Positions 10,571-23,100 are shown, numbered from the stretch's first letter. The stretch: DNA of 64,000 nucleotides from Voacanga thouarsii (GCA_026120185.1 JANUWF010001696.1:682001-746000), one strand, 5' to 3'. Numbers and translations: made by a program. Notes: a model not told the origin generated them from the sequence alone.

Positions 10571-12907
10571 TGTAACACCCCATTGCCTGGGCCCAACAGG
10601 GCCAGGGATGTTGCCCTGTCCAAAAGACAAGGGGTCTTTATAACTAGGTCACATATAATAAAATAAAATAAATACTTTAAAATTAAACTTATTACAATCC
10701 TAAAAGATGAGTACAGGAACAAATCCAAAGTAAATTGTTTGCTACATTCTCTCAAAACATCACATAAAGAAAATAACATAAGTCTTCAAAGCATAGGCAA
10801 CAAATCTAGCTATTGACCTCCACAGCCGGATCAACCTGAAAACATGGCATAAAAGGTGATGAGATAAAAATCTCAGTAAGCTGTGGGTGCTTTGAGTGTT
10901 TCAGGTAAAATAATTCATGTATGCAAGTTGTAAAAGTTTCATAAGAGAAAGCGCTGGCAAGCATTAAATAAGTGTTGAAAATAAGGAGTGGTATTTCGCT
11001 TTTCAAACCGTACATGTGCACAATAAATACAACCACTCAAATGGGTAGCCATGGGTTACCATACGTTGGGCCCCATGACTAAGTAATGGTCAGAATGCCA
11101 CACTTTGTGCAAACTGACAAAAAGGTAGGTGTACGGCCTACCAGGTGAGATACTCCTCCATCTTTACACCCAAACTTACCGATTGTCCACTCCGGAAACA
11201 CACAGTCCACATGACTGAAACTTACTAACTTGGACCGGCATGACCTACCGGACTGGCATTCTATCCGGGAAGGACTCACCCCTCAGAGGTGGCCACCTAC
11301 TGAGAGACTTACCTTAACCCTTCAAAGACTAGTCCTGGTGGTCTACCCTTATTGAGTACTCAACATTGATTGTCCCACTTGGGAGAAAATTGATCACACA
11401 TTGTTTTATTTGGAAATAGCAATTAAGGGTTTCTAAACTTCTTTTCAAAGTTGGGTTTTAGAAAGAATTTGGCATTTTTGTGTAAAACTGCTTGTTTGAT
11501 TTTCAAATGATTTGGTTGACTGGAATAAAAAGGAAAAACAGTCCTTAATTGCCTTTACATAAGGAATGTCCATACACATCTCATTTGGCTTGCCCCAGTA
11601 AGTTTTGGTCTTCAAATAATTCCATACAGGAACTTACCTGATCCTTTGCTTGCTCAAATTCAAAAGTCTTCCAAGGCTGACCTAACCCCGCCTGGGGTAA
11701 ACACAAGACATAAGGTTATACTCAAGCTATATTCACTTACACAAATATTCCTAGTTCAACTTATTACAATCATGCCCCTAATGTCCTAAGCTTTAAGGCT
11801 AGATGATAAAGGATTTTATAAAATAAGTCTAGCTTGATAAGGTAAAATAACTAGGGGTTGTAAAAATAATTGCTGATAAGTTATAGGTTTAAATAATAAA
11901 TCTTGAGTGTTATTATTAATGAATAAACTAAGGTTTGAATTTTGAATAATATTAATAAATGGTAATTTAAGAATAGCTCTATTGTAAATAAATAATAAAT
12001 TAAAAATAATTTTTAATTAAATTTTAATAGATAATAAATAATTAGTAATAAATAAATTAGATTAAATTTTGTTTAATAAATAACAAAAAAAATTTAAATA
12101 TGAATAATATTTATGTCTATAGGCCTACAGGGCCATTAATATTTTATATATTAATAGTATTTATATAAAAAGATCTTATTTAATATTATACATATGCATA
12201 TATTATTTTTAATGAAAAATATTATTTATTTGACTAGTAAAATATCAATATTTCATTTAATACCCTATTTCCAAAGCTTTCTAGAAATTTCAAAATCTTA
12301 GAGGAAAAATATAGTAATAATTTTAATTAAGATACTAAAATTTGCTAATTAAAATAACTTAAGATCAACAAGATAATGATTATAATTTTCCTACTGCTAA
12401 CAAGAATCATGAACATATACTCTAACATCAAACAACAAACTAATCTATTCATGAACATAGGCTTAAATCTACACATGCTATCACATGGCAAATCTCTACT
12501 AAGCATAATCATAATCATAACCATGGCTTCAATGAAGATAAGAACATGAAAATCCTATTCACCAAAGGTGTCATTTCATCTAACATGCTTTAACCATCCA
12601 TAATTTTCTTAAGACATAATGATCATATATTGATTGACAAGAAAATCCATATAGCTTAAACATGATCAATCACCCTCATGTCCTACTCCCAACCCCTTCA
12701 AACATATGCTTATACTCAATCCCCCATTGATATACTATTCTCCCTATCAACATCTAAGAGACATGAATTCAGAATTAAAAAGAAAGGTTAAGGAGAAATA
12801 CTTGGTTGATGATTACTTCGATGAAGATTTAAGAAGGTCCACGCGAGTGAGGGTCTTGAATTGTCCAAGAGTAAGAAAACAACTATGGTTGTTGATCAAC
12901 CATTTCG

Positions 12908-12910
<3 letters not shown>

Positions 12911-12954
<44 letters not shown>
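12911..12954 (+). repeat. (GA)n microsatellite in L-C
   Basis: About 22 GA units; reads as (CT)n in the direction of the LTR and is positionally equivalent to the CT tract of L-A and L-B. Confidence 0.96.
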
Positions 12955-12956
<2 letters not shown>

Positions 12957-14536
12957 ATTAGAAAGGTATATCGAGAATTGAATGGAAGAGGATGAACAAG
13001 AAGGTTGTTCTTGATTTACCTTGTTGATGTTCCTAAGACCTTCAAGAAAAAGCTGATTTTGATCCGATTGAAAATTCTTGTTTGCGTGTTTTTGTGTTAT
13101 AAATATCAGAAATGAAGTCTAGGGATTACGTAGAAGTGATCTGGAGTATTTGAGAGTGATTGGAGGTGTTTAGAGTAGGTTTAGGCTTGAAGAAAAGCAG
13201 TGTGTGTTCTTGGTATTTTGAAGAGAATCGAGAGAAAAGGCTTCATGAAATTTGGAATAATGTTGGTCGAATGGTCTAGGATAGATGGGAGTTTTGGTCT
13301 TAGCTAGAAAGAGAGGGAATGATCAAATTTTGTTTGAATTTCAAATGGAGAAAATTGTGGAGTTGTTTGAGGTAGGAGATTAGCTAATGGTGTTTGATTA
13401 AGGGAGGTTTCTTTACTCTTCAATGGTACCGGCTGGTTTGTTTTGCTTTGCTGAAATGAATGAGGTCTGATAAGGCTTAAGGCTGGCCGAAATTCAGTGG
13501 CAGAGGAATTTTGGTTGTATAGCTTAATACAAGGGGTGTTTTCATGGAGGAAAATTTTGGAAATTTTGAAGTTCAAATGTAGTTTGAATGGAATGATCTT
13601 AGGAGATGTTTGAGGTGTGGTTATGGAGTCCAAGTGTTCAAGGTAAGTGTAGAGGTTAATGGTGTTCAGTCCATGGCTGAATAAAGTTCAATTTGCAGAG
13701 GTTTGAAGGGTGTTCTTCGGCCTTGGCTTTGAGAGAAAAAGCTGGAAAATTTTCTAGTTTCAACTTGTTCAAAGTTTCGAAGGTTGGTGGCTTTTGGTGC
13801 AGAATTTTTTGCATTTCTTCAGCCCGATTTGCAGGGGATTTGAAGGTCCTTCAAAGGTGATTTTCCAGCCTTCTTTCTAAAGAAAAATAGAGGAGTTTTT
13901 CTGGCTTGAAGGTGGATTAAAACAGCTTCATTTTCTTGGTTGAATGTGGCAAAACTGCCCAGAATTTTTTCCTGGTTTTGTGCAGTTTGTGCAGTCCGAA
14001 AATTGCACAGAATTTTCCGCCTTCAAGCCACATGAAATGACCATTTTTCTAGCAGCAAATGAGTAGGTTTACTGGCTGAATTTTTCAAAAAGCTGGTCTG
14101 CAAAAATTTTGGAAAATTTCCAGATTTTCTTCACTAAAATTATGAACAACATGAAGGTAGGATTAAAGGTATAATCATGGTGATTTATTTCTTTTGGAAA
14201 CTCATCCTAATTTCTCTACTATTTTCAGCCAATCCTCTATCCTTCAAGACTAATTTTCGAAATTCAAGGTTGAAGAATTATCACAGATTTTTTTTGGAAT
14301 TTAAAAGAAGAGATTTAATGGATTTTGATTTTTTTTTTTAAAATTATGAAGATATTAGGACAAAGCTAGAGGTAAAAAAAAAGGACAAAAATTCCTCTAG
14401 AATTCTTTTTAGGACACAATGATAAGATTACGATATTCTCTTCATGTCTCCCCTAAAACAACATTCCTATTTTTATGGAATGCAAGAAAACAAAAATTCA
14501 AACTTAATTAAGATAATCATGATAAAAACTTAGACG

Positions 14537-14602
14537 ATGGGATTTGAACTCATGACCTTAGAGATTAATTCCAAAGTTCTAACCACTAAACCACAACAAA
14601 TG
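14537..14602 (-). other. tRNA-like segment inside L-C
   Basis: Read on the minus strand: TGGTTTAGTGGTTAGA, then AGTTCAAATCCC. The T-arm here (ATGAG-TTCAAAT-CCCAT) can form four of five stem pairs, the best preserved of the four copies. Confidence 0.65.
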
Positions 14603-14850
14603 TTGTTCTTATTTTCTCACCCACATATTCCTCTTATTTAGTCCTCAAGCTAACTTCCTATTTTGACCTCAAGCAAAATTACCATTTTACCCTTCCTACT
14701 CAATAAGCATATCTAAGCCTTTTAACCTATAAACCACATTTCTAAAGCACATAAAATCATTCAAAAATGTATATATTCGTGCAAAATAATATGATATGCA
14801 TCCCAACCCCCTTACTATGGGGTTGGCTGAAGGTGGGGTTTCACACTGAC

Positions 14851-16169
14851 GAAGCTGGAAGCAAGTACTTTGATATGCTATAGTAGAGGTTTTATCGTAG
14901 GACAAATATACTCGCATGTTAGGTATGTACGACTAGTCAATTAAGACATACTTGCACAAGATAGTTTCTATACTATATCACCCCTTGTGGTTATTTAAAT
15001 TATTTAAATATCCAGGGCCTTAGGAAACATAATTTGGATGTTTGCTTTAGGGTAGCTCCCTTAGAAAGCAGAAACAATCCAGGAAGTCATGGATCATTGG
15101 AATAGAAGCCTAAGAATAGTAGATGTTATTTAGAGAAGTGTTAGTACATTTCTTCCTCTCTAAATGTACGGCGATGTATAAAAGGGTATTTTAGTTGTTA
15201 CACCTGTAGGTCGGAGACTGTACTAACGCAGCATTGTCTTTAGGGTCAATATTTTCTTATGGTGATATTAGAAAATATTTAAAATGTAAAATATAGCTAT
15301 TTATATAGAAAGGGTATTTTGGTCATTTTAGTAGCCAAGGCAGTGTGTCTTTTGATCCCCAGTAAAGACCATGAGTCCTAATTAAATATAGGGTAAGGAG
15401 TTTGTCTTAAATTAGATTAAATAGAATTTATTTTTATGTATGTAGCTTGATTTAATTATTAGGCTAGAGTGAAATAAAGGTCCATGGAGAGAGATAATTA
15501 ATTAAATTAGTTTGGTGGGTTAATTAATTGTTCAGGGCTTTGGCCCAGCTTAAATAATTAATGATTGACCTGGGACTAAAATAATATGGGCTTGTTAATT
15601 GGACTAGTTTATTTGGTCTGGAATATTAGTTATTTATTGGACCATTTATTTGGTTCCGATTAGAATAATTAATTTAGTCCAAAAGGCTAAACTAAGAGTC
15701 CAATGGGTTAATCCAGTTTAACTTAGGTTTTTTATTTAGGTTAAACAAGAGAATAGAGAGGTACGTTTTTTTTTTTTTTACGCCTCCTCTCCCTCCCTCT
15801 CTAGAAGGAAATTCCTTAGCCCTGTAAGTTGTTCACCAAACGAAATTAGGTAGGCCATATACTGGAAGATCGAGAGGTTAGCGTTTATGTACATGCAAAG
15901 ATAGAGTAGGAGGCTTGTAGGAATCGCACAAGAGGTTTCCACCAGTGCACCTACCCCGGTTCCACACATTCCGGTCCAGCCAACTTTGAGAACAAGAAGA
16001 AAAGGTTAGAAATTTTTCTCCTCGGAGTCCCACCAGAGCGTGACCGGTGCGAGCTAGACTGCCGGAACCGACACCGGCTCTGTTCGTGTTGTTTCCTGTT
16101 ATTCAGTTTTCTGCAATAATTGCTTCCACTGCATACTTTGTTTGCTTTTCCCCTTTCTTTAAGCCTTTA
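14851..16169 (+). mobile_element. Copia-I 3' LTR, second part
   Basis: Continues the 3' LTR after L-C. Its last 250 bp repeat window bases 1-233, which confirms both LTRs. The two parts give an LTR of about 1.78 kb without L-C. TATAAAAG at 15177-15184 is a candidate promoter TATA box. A T-rich run followed by a CCTCTCCCTCCC tract lies at 15766-15800. The right end is set where the sequence becomes Athila-I LTR (compare 16170 on with 21190 on); the exact base is uncertain because the last bases are not CA and the left target-site duplication is outside the window. Confidence 0.85.
15177..15184 (+). promoter_or_regulatory. Candidate TATA box, Copia-I 3' LTR
   Basis: TATAAAAG within a plausible U3, about 1 kb before the LTR end. 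No transcription start can be read from sequence. Confidence 0.35.
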
Positions 16170-16922
16170 CTTTGACCTTTTGATTAATTGATTGTTATTC
16201 TTGGTATTTAATTACTTATGCTGATTATAGGATTAATTTGTTGTTTCTTTCTATTAACTTGCTTGGAAAAGGGGTTGATGGTGGTCTCAATTCATTAATT
16301 TCTATTTATTGTCTATTAACTTGCTTAGAAAATGGGTTAATTGCTAAGAACTGGGTAATTAAAGATTAATTGAAGTCTGCTAGGATATGGATTCATTGGT
16401 TAATTTCATGTTTTAAATTTGCCAGGATATGGGGATTTAATCAAGGATTGTGTTTAATGCATCTTTTGGGTGAATTAGTTGAGACAGGATATGTGATGCT
16501 AATTTGTCTAGAAGATAGTGAATTCATAGATTGGAAAAGAAGTGAATCTATCTTAATCGTTCATGATGCCAAGAGAATAATTAGTTATGGTAATAATTGG
16601 GTACTTTAAGGTCATGTTTGTTAAAACAATAGTTTGAGTTACATAATTCTCAATCCTTGACATGTATATGTTATATTATATTATATTATTTTATTTTCCT
16701 TTTTATTCTTTTTCACTTTATTGAGTCGGTTAAACAATGAAAGAAAAGTGATTAAGGCATACTTGTTTCTTGAGGATCGACACTCGTTTTAAGCCCTATG
16801 TTATGCTTAACAATGAGTACGCTTGCTCATATGTATAATTTGGGGTTAACATTTTAATTTAAACTTGATTGGGAATATGCTTATTTTTATTTGATTTTTT
16901 ATGCCCAAATTCGTACACATCA
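16170..16922 (+). mobile_element. Athila-I 5' LTR, 3' part
   Basis: Homologous over its length to 21190-21938, the end of the 3' LTR of the same element, and ends in the same ACATCA. The 5' part was displaced beyond the left window edge by Copia-I, which inserted in it. The 79-codon ORF 16370-16609, paralleled by 21396-21632, is shared LTR sequence and not a gene. A tRNA-Asp PBS follows. Confidence 0.87.
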
Positions 16923-16928
16923 AGTTTT

Positions 16929-16946
16929 TGGTGCTGTTGCTGGGGA
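16929..16946 (+). promoter_or_regulatory. Athila-I primer binding site (tRNA-Asp type)
   Basis: TGGTGCTGTTGCTGGGGA lies six bases after the LTR end. The Athila-group PBS, complementary to the tRNA-Asp 3' end, is TGGCGCCGTTGCCGGGGA; the three differences are all C to T, two of them at ancestral CpG or CpC sites. This places the element in the Athila group of Ty3/gypsy. Confidence 0.85.
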
Positions 16947-17291
16947 ACAATATCATGAAAGTTTGGATTTTGTTGATTTAACCATGTTTTTATGTTTATA
17001 TGTCCATATGTCTATTTTTAAATTTTTATATATGTTCTTTGTGTAAATTGATGTTATATCTTGTTGTTTGTAACATTGTGTGATTTAATTGACTTACATA
17101 CTTAATGTTGTACTGTAAATACCAATAACTTTTGTATGTAAATAGTTTGGGAATGCATGCGTTTTTCTTTTCTTTATTTTTATATTATTTATTTTTACCT
17201 TTTTCATTTCTTTATTTTTTTTGTAATTATTTTTTTGTTTTATTTTCAATTTTGATTTTTGTTTTTATTTGAACGCAAGATTGACATCATC

Positions 17292-18150
17292 ATGGACAAC
17301 TACTTTTGGGCACAAGATTAAAGGAGCTACAATGATGAGAATTTAGCAAAGTTGCAATCTCAGATCGATGCTTTTTGTGAGATGTCACTTGAAGCCTCAA
17401 TGCATTCTTTTGTCGCCAATTCAAATTCCACCATTAAGTGGCATAAAGAAGTATCCCAATGATTGAGCTAATTTGGTTGAGGATGTCATAAAGGCCCATA
17501 TGCTTCAACAAGAGAATCTCCAAGGAAAGGAGAGAGGATGTGAGGACCAACTGTCCAATATGGAAAGGGAGGTATTCAATTCTACTCTATGTACTAATAA
17601 TTCTAATCTCTCTTTATCATATGATTTTTTAGGTTCCCCTCAATTCTTGGAGAACAAGGGTCCAAATGATGATGTGTTAAATTTATCATGCCTCAAGTAG
17701 TTGGATCTTTCAATGCTATATCATAAAAAGTCCTTGGAGGATAATGGTAATTTCTAACCTTCACCCCATTCAAAGGGAGGTAACTTGGTATTTGTAGATA
17801 TATTAAAAAATAAGGATTTCTTGATCTCATCTTTAAGAACTCAAATACTAAGTTTAAAGGGGAATTTTAATTATAAACATTATTTTGAAGAGTTAAAAGG
17901 TGATTTCAAGTTTGATGCATTCTTTAGAGATCATGTGCACTTAAATGTTGACAAAAATATTTGTCTAGCTAAAAAAATGTTAGAGAAAGAGGTTTATGTG
18001 TTTTGCTTTAGTGAGAAAAATTATTTTCATAAACCTTCTATTTTTCAAAAACCTCTTTTCATTCTACATTCATCATGCCTATCTTCTATTTTAAGCGTTA
18101 AGTTCTTTTCAAAAGCGTTGTGGTTAATAGGGAAATCAAAAGAATCTTGA
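17292..18150 (+). pseudogene. Athila-I unrecognised internal ORF in gag position (broken)
   Basis: I do not recognise this protein. The ATG at 17292 begins MDNYFWAQD, soon stopped. After a frame change near 17460 the reading stays in one frame from 17473 to 18150, with in-frame stops only at 17698 and near 17755, so it was probably one protein of about 285 residues. The N-terminal part contains LAKLQSQIDAFCEMS, which could form a short coiled coil. The second half (17785-18150) is lysine- and phenylalanine-rich and ends with a hydrophobic cluster. I see no zinc knuckle, protease or RT motif. It lies where gag would be, only a few bases before an integrase remnant, so the element has lost most of pol. 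It may be diverged Athila gag or a captured sequence. Confidence 0.5.
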
Positions 18151-18700
18151 AAAAAGTTGTTAACCCTACTAGGAAGGACTGGAGTCCAAAATTAGATGAC
18201 ACTCTTTAGGCATATAGGATAGCTTTTAAGACCCAAATTGGCACAACTCATTTTCAGTTAGTTTATGGAAAAGTATGTCATCTACCTGTTGAGATTGAGC
18301 ATAAAGCTTATTGGGCTATAAAACTTGTTAACCTTGATCTTAAGTCAGCTGGAGAGTCAAGGTTGCTTCAACTCACAGCCTTAGAGGAGTTGTGCGAGGA
18401 TGCTTATAATAATTCAATGCGGTATAAAGAGAAGGTAAAAAAATGGCACGATAAGCATACCATTCGACAACACGAATTTGTGGAAGGCGATCAAGTGTTG
18501 TTATTCAATTCTCGCTTATGACTTTTCCAGGTAAGTTGAAATCAAGGTGGTTGGGACCCTACACGGTAAGTAAAATATTCCCCTTTGGCACCCTTGAAAT
18601 TACTCACCCCACTGGGCGCACTTTCAAAGTCAATGGCAATCGAGTGAAACGCTGTGTTGGTGAAATTCTTCACAACATAGATCGGGTGAATGTGCTCTGA
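18151..18700 (+). pseudogene. pol: Athila-I integrase C-terminal remnant
   Basis: Translation gives NPTRKDWSPKLDDTL, then THFQLVYGKVCHLPVEIEHKAYWA as two joined blocks, both hallmark of the Athila-type integrase after the catalytic core. Further on come EGDQVLLFNSRL and, after a one-base deletion near 18515, FPGKLKSRWLGPYTV, the GPY/F motif of gypsy integrase C-terminal domains. A stop replaces W in the DDTLWAYR block (18207). Protease, RT, RNase H and the integrase core are absent, removed by an internal deletion. The frame ends at 18698-18700. Confidence 0.88.
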
Positions 18701-20426
18701 CACTGCAGAATGAAACTTCTTAGGTTATCTTGACCTCTTTCTTTCATACTATATGTTTTTCTTTTTCATACTATTTTCTTTACTTTTTGCTTATTTTTCT
18801 TTTCTAGTTTTTATGCTTTGGTGTTTTTCTTTTGTGTATTTTTCTTTCTAGGTACTTCAACAATGCTCCTTTCTACTGGAATTCAACTCTTTTGTAGGCA
18901 AATGCACAATGCAATGGAAGTTTTTTCTTTCTTCTCTTTTCCCCTTTATTTTTGGTCTCGTGGCAATATTTCCTTGCTCTATTTGTTTGGCCATTGAGGA
19001 CAATGTCCAGTCTAAGTATAGGGGAGGGGTTAGAATGAGAATTCTTCTATGCTTCATTCTTATTGAAATTCTTTGAACCTTTTGAGCAAAATTTTCAATT
19101 TTTTTTTTCTGATTTTTTAAGCTTACAAGATGTATTTTTAATGCATGTCTGTGTGCTAGATCATAGAGCATATGTTCTATATCATTTATGACTTATACAT
19201 GACTTTTTGTATGCACTTAGACTAAGTAGTTCTTGATCAAATGCTTTAGATTATTCTTAAACCTGTTTTTATTTTAAAATTCATTGAGCATTCTAGAACT
19301 TACTTGAATATCTCTCGAGACAAAATAAGAAAGACATTCATGATTTAACTTAGGGATGACTGTAATGGACCTTTTTTAGATAGTTTGAACTTTTCAAGCC
19401 TACCTATTTGACATTATCCCTAGTGCTTATTTTAAGCCTAGATTGCTAATGTCTTTCTTAAACATGTTATCATACTTTATCCATTACTTCTTTTTGAGAG
19501 TTTGATTTACCTTCCAAATCTTAGATTGCTCTTGATGGACAACAGTACAAGTAGAAGAATTATGAGGGAGAATGCTTGTGTAAATGTCATGACTTGTTCC
19601 TTTCAGTCATGCTTCATGTGTTGAGTTGGAGTTGTGAAAGGAGAAAGGAGGAAGTAAAAGAAAGATTGAGAAAAACAAAAAGATTCTAGAAAATGTTGAA
19701 AGAAAAAACTGAGAAACAAATAAAAGCAGCATTTGGAAGGAAAGAAAAAGAAAAGACAAGCTGAAAGAAAAAGAGAAGAAGAGCACAGGAAGAATGTGGT
19801 TAAGTTGGAATAAGAATTGCTGAAATTTTGATGATGTTGTGCAATATAATTGATGAGTTGAGAACTATTGATAACCAGAATGCAAGATTTGCTTGAACTG
19901 TAATATGATTGTTATACAAGGTTATGGGTTTTTGATTGGTTTTGTGATAGGAGAGCAAGAAAAGTTTGGAATCTATTGGTACATTTTGTTTATCTTTTTC
20001 TTGCAAACTCTCATCTTCTTTGCCATTTGATTTTCCTATATCCTTCGTTTGACAGCTACATTGAAAACCTTTTAGCCTTACATTACAAGCTTAAATGTCA
20101 TACTTGGCTAAGTAGAATCATGATATGTCTCGGATTAGTAGAGAGAGTGTATGAAAAATAGAATGCAAATTTCTTTTGAACTAAATTCTTACCAATGGTT
20201 TGAGAATGATGTTAAGTGTCGGGATGGTTCTACTAGTCATTCTTCACTTACACAAGTCTTGCATTTGTTATGAAAGGTATAGTAGCATACATTTTGTTGT
20301 CTTGAATAAAGAAAGCATTGGAAATATTATTTTGAAACTGATTTAGCGATTTTGTGAAAACTTGTGTTTTTCTATTTGTCTTTGATACTTTACTTGAGGA
20401 CAAGCAAAAAGCTAAGTGTGGGGGAA
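18701..20426 (+). mobile_element. Athila-I 3' noncoding internal region with two polypurine tracts
   Basis: Noncoding DNA between the integrase and the 3' LTR, where full Athila elements often carry an env-like ORF; none is visible here. A first polypurine-type block (about 18992-19033) contains TTGAGGACAATGTCC and AAGTATAGGGGAGGGG. The second, adjoining the LTR (20397-20426), contains GAGGACAAGCAAAAAGC and AAGTGTGGGGGAA and is the plus-strand primer. The purine-rich stretch 19630-19790 has no clear feature. Short ORFs here look like chance. Confidence 0.75.
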
Positions 20427-21938
20427 TGTGCTTGGGCCTAAATTAGTCATATATTTCCTAGTTATTTGAGACCATTTTGTGATACATTTTGTGCAATAAC
20501 AGGTTATATTCCTTCATATCTGAGATTTTACCCCGAGAAAGGAATTTTATGCATTATATAAGATTTTAGGGGTAAAATAAGGCCAAAACGTTGCTAAATA
20601 GACAAGAGCGCTAGCCACGTGCTGTAGGCATAAACTTCGAGGCAATAAAAATTGGCAAAATAGGAGCTGAAAGAACAGAGTCAGCGCCAGTTGGGAGCCT
20701 AAAAACGACACTAGCTATAATCTGAAAGACTTGGCACAAAAATCAAGAAAAATCAGCGAACAAACAGAGCGGCAGAACACAATTGGCACCGGCCATAGGC
20801 AAGACAGGCGACGCCGGTTGTGCACTGGTACAGAGGTGGTGCCTCGATTTTTGTGTGCATTTTTGGCAATTTTCAAAGTTTTAATATTTTCCTTCTTCTA
20901 TGGAGCTAGAAACCCTAGAGGGACGAATTTAGGCACTTCTAAAACCTATAAATAGAGGGAAAAAACACAAGTCAAAGGTATGAATTCAAGGAGCAAAGCA
21001 TAAATCGCTCAAAATTAAGTAGGAATTCATCAAATCAAGTAGGATTATACAAGAGAGTCTACGAAGAAAGAAGAAAGAGGCTTGTCTATGAGTGCTTTCT
21101 TTTAACTTTGTTTTCTTTTCTTGAACAATGATGTATTAATTGTTTTACTGTAATTTGACATTGTTTTCGATATTTATGATTTTTAGAGTTACTTTGATCT
21201 TTTGATTAATTGACTGGTATTCTTAGTATTTAATTATTTATGCTGATTACAAGATTAATTTGTTGTTTCTTTCTATTGACTTGCTTGGAAAAGGGGTTGA
21301 TGGTGGTCTCAATTCATTAATTTCATATTTGTTATCTATTAAATTGCTTAGAAAATGGGTTAATTGCTAAGAATTAAGTAGTTAAAGGTTAAAGTATGTC
21401 TGCCAGGATATGGATTCATTGGTTAATTTCATGTTTTGAATTTGCCGGGATATGGGGATTTAATCAAGGATTGTGTTTAATGCATCTTTTGGGTGAATTA
21501 GTTGAGATAGGATATGTGATGCTAATTTGTCTAGAAGATAGTGATTTCATGGATTGGAAAAGAAGTGAATCTATCTTAATCATTAATGATGCCAAGAGAA
21601 TGATTAGTTATGATAATGATTGGGTACTTTAAAGTCATGTTTGTCAAAACAATGGTTTGAGTTACATAATTCTCCATCCTTGACATGTATATATTCTTTT
21701 ATTTTATTTTACTTTCCTTTTTATTCTTTTTCACTTTATTGAGTCGGTTAAACAATGAAAGAAAAGTGATTAAGGCATACTTGTTTCTTGATGATCGACA
21801 CTCGTTTTAAGCCCTTTGGTATGTTTAATGATGAGTACGCTCTCATATATGTAATTTGGGGTTAACGTTTTAATTTAAACTTGATTGGGAATGTGCTTAT
21901 TTTTATATGATTTTTTATATCCAAGTTCGTTCACATCA
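20427..21938 (+). mobile_element. Athila-I 3' LTR (complete, 1512 bp)
   Basis: Starts TGTGCTTGGGCC after the GGGGGAA tract and ends TTCACATCA. The second half matches the 5' LTR remnant 16170-16922. It contains several GC-rich bits (GCGCTAGCC, TCAGCGCCAG, GACGCCGG; 20605-20845) and a TATA box. Solo LTR G (33319-35234) belongs to the same family. It is inserted in the LTR of Athila-II; the bases after it are AAGAC, and the matching left duplication lies off the window. Confidence 0.88.
20947..20954 (+). promoter_or_regulatory. TATA box of Athila-I 3' LTR
   Basis: TATAAATA in the context CCTATAAATAGAGG. The same context, CCTATAAATAAAGG, occurs in solo LTR G at about 34261-34268, supporting a functional promoter element in this family. 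Confidence 0.6.
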
Positions 21939-22187
21939 AAGACCCAAAAGGTTTAATCTAAAGTTCAAGTGATGACACACTACCGTATAGGACAATGATG
22001 ATGTCGTGTATGCTTCTTAAAACTCTTTTGCTGTTCTTTTCACCATGCATCCACTTTTAACCTCAATTCATGGCAACCTACTTCAAATAAGGTGAAAATA
22101 GGGGTATAAGTTGCAATCTATAACATATTTCTAAAGACTTTAAAGCACAAATGATGTATAAAATATGCTTGTGATGAGCAATTATCA
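21939..22187 (-). mobile_element. Athila-II 3' LTR remnant
   Basis: On the minus strand an LTR begins TGATAATTGCTCATC at 22187, directly after a polypurine-type stretch (22188-22220). Only about 250 bp are seen before Athila-I interrupts it; the rest is left of the window. Confidence 0.6.
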
Positions 22188-22845
22188 CTCCACTACAGTT
22201 AAGCTTTTGCTTGTCCTCAAGCAAATAAGAACTAAATACCACAAGCATATAGCTTTTCTCATAAAACCAATTTTCACAAGATAAGATTTTTGAAAGAAGT
22301 TTGGCTAATACGGTAAAGGTACTATTTCTTTTTTAATTTAACAATCTAATTGAAGACCAAATTGGCCAAGCTTTTTTTTTTTTTTTTTATAAACTAATAT
22401 ATTAAGATAGATATGACTAAAGCTATCAAAGTTGAATTAAATAAGTTTATACTCATTCAACACGTTCCACCCTCATTTTATAAGTCTAGAATTCAAATCA
22501 AGTTATTCATATAACTAGGGAATAATGAACTATCTTAAGTTCTCTGACTTCCAAACCTACTGCAATTGTAAATAGTAAACAAATAATTAGTTTATATGCT
22601 CAATTTTATAGGGTAATATAAATGCCCAGTAGAGATAAATAAATAAGGATATTTCAACTTTTATTTTACCTTCATTAAACTATCATTTTCTTTTAGGGTA
22701 AGGTAATGCAAATGCCTAGTAAAGATATGTGACTAATAATTTTTCAACTTTTGCATTACCTTACTCTATTCTCTAATTTTCTTACCCCAATCCACAATTA
22801 CCTGAACCCAAAGTTGGGACTAACTAAATGATCATAGAATATAAA
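22188..22845 (-). mobile_element. Athila-II 3' internal noncoding region, part 1
   Basis: The minus strand reads TTGAGGACAAGCAAAAGC followed by AACTGTAGTGGAG, equivalent to the Athila-I tract at 20397-20426. Beyond it is AT-rich noncoding DNA with an imperfect tandem duplication of about 85 bp (about 22609-22690 and 22696-22775, sharing GGGTAA, AATGCC-AGTA-AGAT and TTTCAACTTTT). The block is cut by L-B at 22846 (TSD ATAAA) and continues at 27181. Confidence 0.7.
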
Positions 22846-23100
22846 TGTGAAACCCCAGTCAAAACCAACCTTAAAGTAAGGGGGTTGGGATGTATATCAT
22901 AATTTATTGCATGTTTAAATATATTTTTAAATGATTTTCTATGCTTTGGATTTGAGATTTATTGTCTTGGAGGCTTGTTGGAGAGTATTAAGGGATAAGG
23001 GCAAAATGGTAATTTCTACTTGAGGTGAAAATAGGAAGATAGCTTGAGGATTGAATAGAATTTTTTTTTTTTTTTTTTTGAGGGAAAATAAGAACAAGAG

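Larger units (their letters stand above)
10571..14845 (-). mobile_element. Solo LTR L-C, long-LTR family (4275 bp, inverted)
   Basis: On the minus strand it runs from TGTGAAACCCC (ending at 14845) to GGGGTGTTACA (at 10571). The flanking 5-bp duplications CTGAC (10566-10570 and 14846-14850) are perfect. It matches L-A and L-B along its length: tRNA-like segment (14537-14602), AAGGTAAATC splice-donor-like site (about 13014-13023, minus), GA/CT microsatellite (about 12911-12954), AT-rich middle (11800-12400), and the TTATAAAGACCCC terminal block (10627-10650). No coding region, PBS or PPT. The scattered short ORFs in it (for example 12706-12912 and 13304-13633) are chance ORFs of LTR sequence. 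Confidence 0.9.

Noticed and set aside
385..14845. L-A/L-C as an inverted segmental duplication or a foldback DNA transposon
   Set aside because: Each has its own different 5-bp target duplication and TG...CA ends, so they are independent insertions.
16370..21632. Paired 78-79-codon ORFs (16370-16609, 21396-21632) as a conserved small protein
   Set aside because: Their similarity follows from being in the two LTRs of one element; substitutions show no obvious protein-level constraint.
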